DNA from: Pollenia angustigena
Lineage: Eukaryota; Arthropoda; Insecta; Diptera; Polleniidae
DNA length: 64,000 nt
Reading direction: 5' to 3'
Assembly: GCA_930367215.1 (NCBI GenBank)
Contig: OV884058.1
Coordinates: 172,528,478-172,592,477 of the forward strand
Part shown: in pieces, positions 24,309 through 35,984 of the stretch
Layout of the letters: every line of letters begins with the position of its first letter
Position numbering within the stretch: position 1 is the stretch's first letter
Translations under genes and position numbers: made by a program
Notes under the pieces: generated by a model
What the model saw: the letters and a program-made list of their open reading frames with translations, nothing else
The model's database searches: none
What the model was told of the DNA's origin: nothing

Positions 24309-25357
24309 ATGGTGACTACAATCATAATTCTTATCATAATATGTTGCTCTTAGAATATGATTACCACAACCATGTTTTTTCTTTGCGTGTACTAAATATA
24401 AACAAGTTAATTTAACTACGTGACAGTTTGTTAACCTAATGAATTTGACACCTAATCTTTATGTAAAATTTTTTCGCTGAATCCGAAAATGAAGTTAGAG
24501 TTCTCAAAAGTAGAACAGTTTTTGAGATATTCCAAAATAACCGTTATTTGTGTTTTTAAAAAAGAGGATGTGACTGAAATACAAATATCTTCAAAAATTT
24601 TAAACGGATTATGTACTTCTCTTTTTTAGTTAAAAATAATTAAATAACTAAAATAACCATGGGTCGTGTGTGAAAATGAGTCAATAAATGGCAGAGTTAC
24701 AGTGGATAAAATTTCAAACTTCATGAAAAATTTGATCATTTTTTGCAATTTTGTTCTTTTCAACTTGTATTTTTTAAACCAAATAATAAATTTGTTTTAA
24801 GTTTTATCACTTCGACATATTTCAGCATATTTCAATACGAACATTTTGTGACCAATAGGATCCACATCGGTGCAAAAATGATAAAGTAACAAAAGATTAA
24901 TTGAATTATACCCACTTTTCGATTTCTATCAAATCAAAGAAAAGCACAACAAATAAATATTCAACGTAAAATTTTTAGTTACAATAAATATTAAAAATAG
25001 CTTAAAACTATTGAATTTCTATGTGGGTTAATTTGGAATATCTCAAAAACTGTCAATTTGACAATTATGAGTTCATATTCGGACTCAGCGGACAATTTTA
25101 AATTTTTTCACGACTTTGTTGAAATTTTGTCACGTAGTGTTATTTATATAAAATTTTTTGAGAAACAATTGAAATTGCTGGCGTTGCGTTACAAAAAGTA
25201 GACTTCTTGCTGGAAATGCTCTTATCCAGTTTTACAAGATTTGGATCATGGTACTATTAATAAGGTAAACCCTGTAGCCTAGACTACATTTTGTTTGTTA
25301 ACATATAAGAGTATTTAATGCAGCTAGAAATACACATATTTTTTTGATAATCTATCA

Positions 25358-25591
25358 GGGGTCTAATCACCGCATTCGATACTATCGTATCGAATAAACT
25401 ATCGAATGTTTTTGCATAAGATAGACACTGACGTATCGAATGAAAACTCGATAAATGTAATGGTCGAGTTACTTGATAATGATTTCCATTATTTCAAATT
25501 CAATACATTTCATTCGATATCGAGTTTCATGATACCAAAATAAGTAATTTCGATCAATTTTGCTCGATATCGTATGCGGTGATTAGACCCC
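25358..25591. mobile_element. TIR MITE, GGGGTCTAATCACCGCA ends
   Basis: 234 bp with 17-bp perfect ends, GGGGTCTAATCACCGCA, and tatcga-rich interior. A 3-bp flank cag on both sides is possible if the ends start GGGTCT, which would suit PIF/Harbinger. Confidence 0.75.
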
Positions 25592-25874
25592 AGGTTTTTT
25601 CTACCATCATAATACATGTTGTTTTTGCTTTGTTGTACACAAAATGAAAATCACTCGGGATAAATTAAGTTTTTGATACTTACTTTAAGTACGAGTCGCA
25701 CTTAACAATTAAAGTATCACTTAAACAATCCTTAATGGCATGACTTTCGAAAACCAGCCCCGGAATTTCTTTAAATAACACTGTGCTAGTTGGCATTGTA
25801 ACATAATTCGGGTACGCTGAATCCAATGGTGCTAACCGTTTTTTTAGGTTAGCTCTTCTTTTCGAGATATACCG

Positions 25875-26720
25875 TTATTTCGAAAATCCTTTCAGTTTGT
25901 AGTAGTTTTCGTGAAATTCAAAGTGAAACCACGTTTCCGAAATACATATTATGTCCATACCTGACCCCTCAAAGATCAGTCGAAATTCATCCATTTTGTG
26001 GTTTAGGCTCTGGGCATTTATATGGCAGATGTTTAAACCAGAAGTTCTTTTACAAAGTATTCTGATCATAGTGTAAAGGTTTTCTCTAGAACTAACTCTC
26101 CTATTAACTACAGATTGTAAAACCATAGTTTAAAATAAATTTTTTTAGTAGCAATGCAAGCACAAAAATTAATTTTAGTAGATTTATCACATATGAGTTT
26201 TATAAGAATATATTTAAAAATGGCATTATTAGAAAAAAGAAGCTTAAAAACAAAATAAGGAATTAGAAAAACAAACAATTTTATTTCAATTAAAAAATAT
26301 TTTTGAAAAATATGATGAAACACTTAAGCTTGAGTCGTGAAAATTGATATCTTGGTTAGGGGGTATACTTGCAGCATCAGCGTTTGGTGAACGAAACATC
26401 TGATCCAATAATTTAAAATCATTAATGCAGATTGGATCATCCTTCCCAATCTTTTTAATGCAGACGAGGCCTCTATTAATAAAAGCAGCTGATATTTTTT
26501 TTACCTTTTTTTAAACGATATGCTTGAAGAAAAATACTGTGATTTTCAGAAGTGAGGTTTTCATTGACATAAAACGGAACAGTGCTATCAAAACCAATAA
26601 GATTTAAACTTGTGCGGAATATCTATGAAATAATGTTTTTGATAACCGCAGTAACACGGAGTTGTAAACCATTAATTAAAGACCAACATTTTAAGCCAAA
26701 CTAAGCTGTTCCGTCAAAAT
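25875..26720 (-). pseudogene. Jockey/CR1-type LINE remnant (end of ORF1, start of ORF2)
   Basis: On the minus strand, 26720-26286 reads NGLQLRVTAVIKNI, a stop, then FRTSLNLIGFDSTVPFYVNE, RLKKVKKISAAFINRGLV, CIKKIGKDDPICINDFKLLD and a stop (26286), typical of the C-terminal part of a LINE ORF1. Then 26126-25875 encodes LNICHINAQSLNHKMDEFRL and GSGMDIICISETWFH, the start of the apurinic-type endonuclease domain of ORF2. The element is cut off there with no reverse transcriptase, so it is a fragment. Confidence 0.8.
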
Positions 26721-26989
26721 TATGTATACAAGCTTTGTTATGGCGGCACAAATATGTTTTCAGATTAACTAAACCTAGTTCAACAGACATCTCAAAAACC
26801 CAGCCTAAATGTATTTTGAAATTATCCAAATATTTTTTTAATTTGTCAAATATATTTTAGAATTATCCAAATGTATTAAACATTTTCAAATACAATCTAA
26901 AATTGTCCATATGTATTTCAAATCTGTTCAAATGTATTTTAAACTTTTTTTTGTCAACAAATACACGAATCTTTATAAAATTTACTTAA

Positions 26990-27137
26990 AAAAAATGTAA
27001 AAATAATAAAGAATATAAAAAAAATCGGGATCCCGAAAATCCCGGGATTAGAAATCAGAAATCCCGAGATTCGGGATTCGGCTAATCCCGAAAATCACGG
27101 GATTTCCGGTATCGGGATTTCCCGATTGGAAGTCCTA
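26990..27137. mobile_element. hAT-like right end, truncated
   Basis: cgggatcccg and cccgggatt repeats end in tcgggatttcccgattggaagtccta, resembling the ends of the elements at 34.1 and 39.9 kb. No matching left end was found upstream. Confidence 0.4.
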
Positions 27138-27239
27138 ATGGGAGCCCCTTTAAGGAATGAAGATAGCGGGTGGGTATAATGAAACAAATGATGGGAAAAC
27201 AAAATAAAGAGGGGTTGGTCATACATTTGACCCATCATT

Positions 27240-27331
27240 TAAATTCATTGGTTCTTTCAGTAGAATTGGAAGTAGTATTTTTACTTTTTCCTGATTATTA
27301 ACATTATTTTGTAGGCGAAGTTTTTACTGGG
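27240..27331. mobile_element. CCCAGTAAAAACTTCG TIR element, copy 1 (right end only)
   Basis: Starts in attcattggttctttcag and ends gtaggcgaagtttttactggg, matching the right part of the copies at 28.8 and 32.9 kb. The left part is missing. Confidence 0.65.
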
Positions 27332-27542
27332 TAATTTGATTTTTGTGTTTTTATTTATTTAAAATAAAACCGTTTAACCGGTTACTCTTTAAATGGTTAA
27401 CCGAAACCCGGGTTGGGTTTTTTAATAGCAACTTTTTGGAATATTCAAAAAAGTCGAAAAATGGATCTCCCTGTGAGTGTATTGGCAGTTCACAAGATGC
27501 ATTGTGTTGCACTGCTATTGCCTGCTATTACTAAGTTTATAC

Positions 27543-28666
27543 TAGAGTTGTCAACCGATTAAGAATAATTTGATTAATCGATTAAACAAAACCAAACTCT
27601 TGTTCGAATAATATTAAAACGACGATTTTCGAATAACGTATAAATAGAATAATTAATGTCGATTAATCGAACAATTATTTTTGTTAAAAAATAAATTAAA
27701 TAAAAGCTAAGAATTTAATTTATTCTCAAACGATTTTAAGGATTTTATACAAAATGTAGGAAAGTTAAAAAATATTGTTGTCATAGCCCTAGGTGTAATA
27801 AATCTCAATGGTTAGTAAGCAAAAACCATGTTGAGTACTCATATATATGTAATCCTTTAATTCCCTGTGGAACATAGGGCCGCAGTTGAGTACTCATAGT
27901 ATTTTAAAAATGTATTTTATGTTCTTATTAAACAATCTATAACAAACAATTGAGTAGGTGAGTTGCAAAACCCGTTCGCTACAAAATTAAAAATGCGAGA
28001 TGACAATGACAATTGATTGTAACAGTTCTTTTGGCGCTTAATGAGAAGAAATATACTAATTGTATCAATGCATGTCGTCGTCCATGTTTTTGGCAAGGAC
28101 ATGCAAAAAATTTAGACATAAACAAAAAGTTTAAAAATAAAGAATTGATTTATATAAATCATATATTGAAAGTAGAAAATGTTGTTATTGTATTATAATA
28201 CAATTTCTTTAAATTATATATGCATATCTTTAGCATTTGCGTAAGTGTCACAATATTACCATTGAAAACGATGTAGTGGAAGATAATCCTACGACATCAA
28301 GATACGTTGAACTGTTCTATAGAAGAAATTGTATACAGAAGTTTGGCTGGAGATGGTAGGTCTGCCAACGCCTTTCGCAAATCCAGAGTAATATTGTAGT
28401 ATTAAGGAATCAAGGATTTTTGATGCCTTTAAGTAATACAACGATATGGAGTTAAGATGAAAAATTGTATGCATCACGAAAAGAAGAAGTCATAGCGGAT
28501 GAAATGGAAGATTTTGCATAGTAATTTTTTGTAAAAATAATTTTTGATCCGTTATTCTCATCGATTAATCGAATAATTTTTTAGATTTAATCGTTTGTTC
28601 GAACGAACAAAAACAATTATTTGTCTTATTCGAACAAAGTTGAAAGGCGAATAATTGACAACTCTA
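27543..28666. mobile_element. hAT element family A/B/C, copy C
   Basis: The ends are TAGAGTTGTCAACC and, inverted, TAGAGTTGTCAATT. The interior is collinear with copy B, including the degenerate transposase remnant near 28230-28490 (DGRSANAF, KSRVIL), but it lacks the small MITE present in B. The flanks gtttatac and gtagccta do not match, so the TSD has been lost. A 41-bp insert with a 14-bp duplication lies at 27844-27884. Confidence 0.82.
27830..27898. repeat. 14-bp direct repeat flanking a 41-bp insert
   Basis: gttgagtactcata occurs at 27830-27843 and 27885-27898, bracketing 41 bp that hAT copy B lacks. The insert, on the minus strand, contains cagggaattaaaggatta, similar to the 3' end of the SINE near 15.05 kb (catagggaattaaaaa). 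This suggests a strongly 5'-truncated retroposed scrap. Confidence 0.6.
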
Positions 28667-28749
28667 GTAGCCTATTCGCGAATAAAAATTATTTGCTATT
28701 AACAAACTTACTGTTTATATGTCAATTTTCCTGATGAAAATTCTTATTT

Positions 28750-29151
28750 CCCAGTAAAAACTTCGCATACTTTTTTAAAATGAATAGCTTCGTTCACTCA
28801 TTATTTGGTAGCTTTCTTCTATATAAATACTATAATAACTTCTATAACTACTTATTTTTTGCAGGTTTATGTAGGTAAAAAACAATGACTTACATTTGAA
28901 TGCATTAATTTTGGGACATCCCTTGTAAAATTCATTGGCCCATATTCATAGTCAAAAATAAAGTCGGCTTTTTCTAAAGTATACTTTAAAACAATGTTGT
29001 TGACATCCATTTAAAGCCGGTTTTAACTTAAAGTCGACTTTATTTTTAACTATGAATATGGGCCATTGTTTTTTTCAGTAGAATCGGAAGTAGTTATTTT
29101 ACTTTTTCTTGATTACTGAACACATTATTTTGTACGCGAAGTTTAACTGGG
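28750..29151. mobile_element. CCCAGTAAAAACTTCG TIR element, copy 2, with nested MITE
   Basis: The ends cccagtaaaaacttcgc and inverted cccagttaaacttcgc. The body matches the copy at 32862-33131. A 128-bp MITE (28937-29064) interrupts ttcattgg|ttctttcag. Confidence 0.72.
28937..29064. mobile_element. PIF/Harbinger-like MITE (128 bp)
   Basis: The ends GGCCCATATTCATAGTC and inverted GGCCCATATTCATAGTT, with a 3-bp TSD att. It is absent from the paralogous site at 33.05 kb. Confidence 0.78.
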
Positions 29152-29218
29152 CTTTACGTTATGCCAGATGGAAAATTTATTCATTTAGTAGCTGTATGTA
29201 TATAAACTTTTCATTTTT

Positions 29219-30645
29219 ATACCCTCCACCACAATTAGTTGTGAAGAGGGTATATTCAGTTTGTCATTCCGTGTGAAACTTTTTTACTATTCATCTCAGA
29301 CCCTATAAAGTATATATATTCTGGGTCCTTGAGTAATTCTAAGTCGATTTAGCCATGTCCGTCTGTCTGTCCGTCTGTCCGTCTGTGCGTCTGTCCGTCT
29401 GTTGAAAACACGCTCACTTTCGAAAAGCTCAAAAGAAATCAACAAACTTGGTGTCAAATTGCTTGTAGTTATCCTAAGCAGTTTGGGATTGAAATTCAGC
29501 AAAATCGGTTTAATAGGATCTGAGCTATGAATCAAAATGTGGAACCACCACCTAAAAAAAATTTATAATTTTGTTACAAAAACTAACATAAATGGTGGAA
29601 AAATGCACAGAATGATATAAGATTTCGCAACAATTCGTTTTATTCAACTGGAAATCACGCTGTGAAATTTCGTGAAGATCCGTCAATAATTTACCCTAGG
29701 CCCAATATAAGCCCTACTCCCGGAAAACAGTATATTAAGCCTAAAACCCTAACTAACAATGCTATCATTACAAATTTTGGCAAGTCACAGTTACATAGGA
29801 CTAGAAATTAAACTGTTAAGTTTCGTGAAGATCGGTCCATAATTTACCATAGGCCCCATATAAAACCTACTTCCGAAAAACAACTTAGTACGCCTAAAAA
29901 CGTAAAAAATAATGCTATCCTAACAAAATTTGGTACATCAAAGTTTTATAGAACTAAAACTAAATCTTTGAAATTTCATGAAGATCGGTTCATAATTTAC
30001 CATAGGCCCCATATAAACTTTACTCCCGGAAAACAACTTAGTACGCCTAAAAACGTAAAAAATAATGCTATCATAACAAAATTTGGTACATCAAAGTTTT
30101 ATTGGACAAGAAATAAAATTGTGTTATTTCGTGAAGATCGGTCCATAACTTACCCTGGGCCCCATATAAACCTTACTCCCGGAAAACAGTTTAGTACGCC
30201 TAAATCCGTAAAAAATAATGCTATCATAACAAAATTTGGTACATCAAAGTTTTATAGGACAAGAAATAAAACTGTGTAATTTCATGAAGATCGGTCCATA
30301 ATTTACCCTGGGCCCCATATAAACCCTACTCCCGGAAAACAGTTTAGTACGCCTAAATCCGTAAAAAATTATGCTATCATAACAAAATTTGGTACATCAA
30401 AGTTTTATAGAACTGGGAAAAAGACTGTGAAATTTCGTGAAGATCGGTCCATAATTTACCCTAGGCCCCATATAAACCCTTCCACCGGAAAACAGTTTAG
30501 TCGCCTAAATCCATAATTAATAACAAATCGTCACAGTTTAAGATAACAATAACATCATACAGATATTACTCCTTAAACATTCGAACTGTCGGTGGAGGGT
30601 ATCAAAGATTCGGCACAGCCGAATATAGCACTCTAACTTGTTTTA
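29219..30645 (+). mobile_element. Helentron/HINE-like element, copy R1
   Basis: The 5' end tataccctccaccac is repeated inverted just before the 3' end (ggtggagggtatc). The 3' end has a perfect hairpin, attcggcacagccgaat, then tagcactctaacttgtt. Both borders lie between T residues. The core is six copies of a 153-bp minisatellite (starting near 29661, 29814, 29967, 30121, 30276 and 30429). This is the layout described for Helentron-derived HINE/DINE elements (subterminal inverted repeats, minisatellite core, 3' hairpin, T|T insertion). No protein is encoded. Confidence 0.7.
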
Positions 30646-31384
30646 ATTAAAAATATCAAAAATATTGTGTATTTTAAAATTTATTTCCATATTTTTGATT
30701 TAATTTTACTTTTGTTGTCATGTGAATGTGCGACATCGAAATGAAAACGTAAAACGGTTAAAAGTGTGGCAATGTTAAAATTTTATTTGCAAATAGTGTC
30801 GTTAATCAGCAATTGTTTTCATGAGTTAGCTATTCGCAAATAGAAATGTAATTCACTGTTTATGCGGCAATATTCTCCACTTGCAATATATTTATTTGCG
30901 AATGAGTAGTGCGTATAAACGTAATTATATCTATCTACCTTGTGATGCACAAAAGCAGGTAATGCAAATTAGCTAATGCTTATACTAAAAACCATTTCTG
31001 CTTTTTCAAATAACAAACTATAATTGCACAAGTAAGGATGAATGAAATCGGTATGACTGTATAAAAGATAAAACCTCTATCTGTGGTTTTTGAGAAAACC
31101 TTCTGAAATATAAAAAACATAAAAAATTGCAAATCGCTTTAAAAAAAACTCTTTACCTCCGTCTTTACGAAAATTTGGGACAGTTTTATTTACATACCGA
31201 AATCCTAATGCATATGTGCATTCACCTTAACCTTAAAACTATGTATGTTGTGCAACAAAGTTCTATGAAATGCCCCTAATTAAAAAAAATGATTTAAGGG
31301 TGTTGTGTCTAATTCTAAAATTGCAAGATGATGAAAACAAACGCGTCACGTACGTCAAAATCTACTCACACCTAAAGTATGAGC

Positions 31385-31415
<31 letters not shown>

Positions 31416-32861
31416 GGAAAGAAAGCATTTATGCAATTCTGTCTTTGCAGTGCACACAAAAAATTTCATGTGGCCTCATTGTTTGTGAACATGACTTAAA
31501 GTTACCAAATCATTCCGCAATGAATTCCGTTGGTTTTGCTTTAGTATTTTCTCTACAATTTGAAAAATTTTTCTTTAACTGATAACGAGGAAAAGCGAAG
31601 GGTAAAGGGAATAAAGGCAAGGATAGGACTTTGAGTTCATGTAAAAGCATTAGCACTCACCAACCATTGTTTAAATAATTTAACATATCACAAGTTCACT
31701 CGTATATGTACATAAGTGTGTGTGCTTGAGATATTTTATATACTTTTAAATACGAATTTTTGTAAAGCATTGTTGCAAGTACATGCGACTACTGTAACAA
31801 GAAACATGTAGCAGTTTACACTTTTTAAATAGAATAAATGGCGCAGTGTGTGTGTGTGTGTGTTGTAAAAATGAAAACCATATTGTATATATGTACAGTT
31901 AACACCTCCTATTCAACCCCTTTCGGTGACGAGTGATTTAAAAATTTTTAGTTTTTATTTTTTTCTTTCTTTTCTTCTTTTTTTCGTGTTCAGTTTAGTT
32001 CCATTCATAAACAAGGAATTTGTAGAACTTGTTGCATTCACTGCCAATAATGTAATGCATGCATGCATGTGTAGGTGTGTGTATATGTTTTCGGTATTTA
32101 TGTGGGAGGTAGTTACAAATTTAAAATGGTATTTGAGTTATTACAAAAATTGCCCTACAGGGACATGCCCAAACACATGCTGCAATTATATTATTTATAA
32201 TGTGTTTATAATTGAATTGAATTCTATTGTTTTCGAGTTGATAGACAAAAAAAGGTAACAGAAAAATACTGTTCATTCCTAAAAGCATATGTATATGAAA
32301 AATTTATATGACATTTACAATTTGTATGAAACAGTGAATATTGTCAATGCTTTTCTAAGTTTTATTTTATTTGTTACAGTTAACAAACAACTGTGAATAG
32401 TTTTTTTTCCTCATGGGAGTATTAAGAGAATTTTTACTTTTAGATTGAGTAATTAAAATAAAAGTTTTATTGAATAATCAATAAAATATCGTATGCATTT
32501 GAATATAAAATTTACTGTTTTCAGGGTAAGTTCACATTTATCAAATATTTGTTTAAAAAATCCGAAAAAACTTGACCACTGATTTCATAAATTATTTACC
32601 TTCTTTTTAATAGTTTTTATAGATCGACTACACAATATTTCTTAAAATAAATCATAGTACATTTTTAAATAAGCAAAGTCTAAAATGCTTTTTGATCTAG
32701 TAAACGTTATGTAAAATCAAATAAGTAATTGACAAAAATAGTGGTTACGTGTGGCACGTCAAATATTTTCTAAGTGTGGCCAAAGCTTATGAATTGAATC
32801 ATCAATTTCGCAAAGGGATCAGGTACAAAAATACAAAGAATTCAGGAGACTCAAAAAACTT
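30646..32861. other. No gene supported
   Basis: Microsatellites and several open frames up to 110 aa (31926-32258, phenylalanine-rich) with no domain, biased composition and no splice context. None is called. Confidence 0.5.
31384..31411. repeat. GT microsatellite
   Basis: A run of about 13 GT units; a shorter one is at 31847-31862. Confidence 0.9.
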
Positions 32862-33131
32862 CCCAGTAAAAACTTCGCCTACTTTCTCAAAATGAATAGC
32901 TTCTTTAACTCAATATTTTGTAGCTTTCTTCTACAACTACATCTATAACAACTTTGATAACTACTTTTTTCTGGATGTATGCAGGTAAAAAAAATAATGA
33001 CTTACTTTTTAATGCGTTCATTTTGGGACATCCCTTGTAAAATTCATTGGTTCTTTTAGTAGAATTGTAAGTAGTGCTCTTATGTTTTTCTGATTACTCA
33101 ACACATTATTTTGTAGGCGAAGTTTTTACTG
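32862..33131. mobile_element. CCCAGTAAAAACTTCG TIR element, copy 3 (uninterrupted)
   Basis: 270 bp with ends cccagtaaaaacttcgcc and inverted cagtaaaaacttcgcc; it shows the empty site (attcattggttctttta) of the MITE in copy 2. Confidence 0.75.
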
Positions 33132-33721
33132 TGTTTATATCTCTTAAGCCATTTGAATTTTTAAAGCAAAGTTTTTTCCTAAAACTGCCAGCCCCTGTTT
33201 ATGTTATATGTAATAGTTATTCTTTTAAGTAATTATTAATAAAATTGCTCTATGAGGTGCTTAATTCCCAATTTCTGATAAATATACTAAAATTTATTGT
33301 TGAGGGAAAGCCAGTATCTATGCGCATTTCAATGGTTGCTTAGGCCAGATCTTAAGGAAACTTTTGTTCAAACATATAAGAAGAGCTTGAAAGTAATATT
33401 TGAAGGAGAAAATGGTCATTACAGTTTCTGGAGATGAACCCTTTTGGAATTTTTTTTTTGAATTTCCTTTTAAAAGTTTGCAATTTGAAATATTATATTA
33501 GCACCTTTAAAGATTAATTTATGAACTCGAAAATGTAAATAAAAGCTAAGTAATGAAAGAACATTTCGCTACAGTTTTATCTGTTTATTAAGATCAGTGT
33601 TCGAAAATAAACAGAACATAATTAAGCGTTCGGCTCACATACCCAGGAACGATATCTATTTCTTAAGTGATTGTGTAGACGAACACAACCCTTAACCCTT
33701 ATGTGTGTGGGAAAAAAAAAA

Positions 33722-34134
33722 CACCTTCTATAGGGTGGATAGGTACCTGGGTACCTTCATGCAAATTGTATGAGAAATCTAATTTTTTGTCTTGTATTGT
33801 ACAAACAATCGATGGTTAATGATATAATATTAGAATTTTACTCTGGTTTTCTCCTTTTCATATATTTTTTAAAATTCTACACCCAAAAAAAAAATTTGGA
33901 ATATAAAACACCTTCTATAGGGTGGATAGGTACCTGGGTACCTTCATGGAAATTGTATGAGAAATCTAATTTTTTGTCTTGTATTGTACAAACAATCGAT
34001 GGTTAATGATATAATATTAGAATTTTACTCTGGTTTTCTCCTTTTCATATATTTTTTAAAATTCTACACCCAAAAAAAAAATTTGGAATATAAAACACCT
34101 TCTATAGGGTGGATAGGTACCTGGTAGGGTTTTC
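33722..34134. repeat. 187-bp tandem repeat inside the piggyBac-like element
   Basis: Two full units and the first part of a third, period 187 bp, nearly identical. The third unit resumes after the hAT insertion at 35273 and ends near 35431. Short open frames across it are repeat artefacts. Confidence 0.85.
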
Positions 34135-35272
34135 ACTTATTATATTTCCCGTTTTCCCGGGATTTTTGTTGCGGGATCCCGGGAAATAAAAAGTTCTTCA
34201 TAGTTTCAGAAAACAGCTATTTTTACTCTGAAATTTAGTTTTCTTTTCTCTAAAAATTAGCATCTGTGGATGGGTTGTCGATTTGATCAATTATAAGAAA
34301 TGTGTACAAACGTAAATCAATGTCTCCTGCGGCAATAAATCTATTAAAAGCAGAATGGGCAGTGCAACAGTTGATAATTAATAAATTTAGTGAAATGATG
34401 AATTGATAAAGAACATAAATTCAAAAAAAGATGCAGGCAGTAAATTCTCATTGTACATGGACAAGTCTTAAAAATAGGATATACATAAACATATCGCTCC
34501 GTTATTGCAACATAGTCATATCTACAAAAAAAAAAAAAAAAAAAATCGAGCTTGGTAATATATCCGGGAAGTGCGGGGAAATCGAAATAAAAAAATAATG
34601 AAACTCGTGTAAGTTACTAAAACATACAATTTGAAAAACACATTGTCCTAAAGATTACAGATGGACCTAATGAAAAGAAATAGTTTGTAAGAAGTAGTCC
34701 GGATATTGCTATTTTTTGCATCAACCTTGAAATCAGAAGCATGCAACAACGGTGCACTTTTAATTATTTGTCCAACCTCGGTAAAAAAGTAAACGAAATT
34801 TTTCGGAAACATGGTAATCAGTAAACAAAATCAGAAATATACTCTTTGGCGACTCACTAAACGCTTTGAGTGTGTCAGAAAGTAATTTCCTACGCCGTTA
34901 AAAAATGTTAATATATTTATTAAAATATTTTATGAATTTACTTTTTGATCTCATATCTTGAGTACCTCAATTGTTATGTTTATTTTATCTTGTACTAGAT
35001 CATCATATTACGGAATTTACTTATAATAGCCAAAGGTAATAATAATTCAAGTTCCGCTTTCAATCTTCAATTAATTTTTGTAGTATTTAAGCATTTATTT
35101 TACTTACTTTGTAAACAAGTTCCCTCACGTTTGTTTATAAAAGTTTTTTTCATTAATAAAACCAAGTTTACTTTGTATTATTTGTATGGAGCGGGATCCC
35201 GGGATCCCGGGAAATTTAAAAATTTTTCCCGCTTTCCCGGGAATCGAAAAACTCCGGGAAAAAAAAACTCTA
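34135..35272. mobile_element. hAT-like non-autonomous element (CCCGGG-rich ends)
   Basis: The 8-bp TSD gtacctgg is perfect (34127-34134 and 35273-35280). The ends read TAGGGTTTTCAC and, inverted, TAGAGTTTTTTTT, which fit the YARNG start of hAT ends. Subterminal blocks are built from cccgggat repeats. The 1138 bp show no coding region. Confidence 0.85.
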
Positions 35273-35739
35273 GTACCTGGGTACCTTCATGGAAATTGTA
35301 TGAGAAATCTTATTTTTTGTCTTGTATCGTACAAACAATCGATGGTTAATGAAATAATATTAGAATTTTACTCTGGTTTTCTCCTTTTCATATATTTTTT
35401 AAAATCCTACACCCAAAAAAAAAAAATTTGTAATATAAAACGTATACAGGTACCCAGGTACCTATTCACCCTATTAAGGGTGCAAAAAGCAAATTGGTAT
35501 GCCACGCCCCCCCAAACTCATATTGTATAAAAACACCTATGAAAATATAATAATAACAAAAAGTTAGGAGTTCTCATGAAATTGTAGAATTGTAGACTAA
35601 AATCTTATATAAAAAATTTCGATTTGAAAACGCAATAGGTACACAGGTACCTGTCCACACACATAAGGGTTAATAGCGTTCGTAGCTATTTTCAAGAAAG
35701 AGTCGAACATTATATAGTGTTCTGTTCTTCGTTAAACAC

Positions 35740-35790
35740 AGAACCATTGTAGTGATACTGTAGAGTCTACAGTATCATTACAATGGTTCT
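35740..35790. repeat. Near-perfect 25-bp hairpin with one-base loop
   Basis: Arms 35740-35764 and 35766-35790 pair at 24 of 25 positions (agaaccattgta...tgatactgtaga) around a single g. It lies just beyond the 3' end of transposase-like copy 3, inside the same element. Confidence 0.85.
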
Positions 35791-35984
35791 ACAGTGTAGA
35801 CAAACATTATATTTTAATGTTCTATAACACAAGTCAACACTAGTTTTGGTGGCAAGGAACCATATATATTTTTTTTTAAACAAGGACTTCATACTGACTA
35901 CAAAAATAGCAAAAAGTTGGAATTCTTACGTGTAGTTTTTTAGTATATCGCTTTTGTGCAAAAATATGAAAAAGTGACTTTTTG

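Larger units (their letters stand above)
20184..24390. mobile_element. TIR element with ACACGCARAGAAAAAA ends
   Basis: The first 24 bp (acacgcagagaaaaaa, then tatggttg) match the inverted last 24 bp with two mismatches. The subterminal regions are rich in aatatgat/attatgat motifs, including a 41-bp tandem array (23290-23453). It contains a piggyBac-like element (20600-22749) and a large foldback (23530-24308). No transposase is visible. Confidence 0.6.
20051..25225. mobile_element. TIR element, ATATGGGCATTTC family, copy 2 (split by a 4.2-kb insert)
   Basis: The left end atatgggcatttctagcg and inverted right end ataagagcatttccagc flank sequences also paired in the short copy at 6292-6534. 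An element at 20184-24390 sits inside. The right arm (24391-25225) has no recognisable coding region. Confidence 0.6.
33696..35669. mobile_element. piggyBac-like non-autonomous element
   Basis: It is flanked by TTAA (33692-33695 and 35670-35673). The terminal inverted repeats are CCCTTATGTGTGTGG, 15 bp, perfect. The internal part is a 187-bp tandem repeat (units beginning 33722, 33909 and 34096) containing aggtacctgggtacc-like palindromes. The third unit is split by a hAT element (34135-35272). There is no transposase; the element is about 0.83 kb without the insert. The tetranucleotide TSD and CCC ends are the piggyBac signature. Confidence 0.8.

Noticed and set aside
29355..29402. Array of tccgtctg units as a possible CRISPR-like or regulatory repeat
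   Set aside because: It is the usual gtccgtctgtctg stretch inside the HINE-like 5' region, also seen inverted near 45290.
29968..30279. 103-aa open frame with two 51-residue repeats
   Set aside because: It lies entirely on the HINE-like minisatellite; the period of 153 bp keeps frame by chance and other units carry stops.
31926..32258. 110-aa phenylalanine-rich open frame
   Set aside because: Biased composition from T-rich DNA, no homology or splice context.
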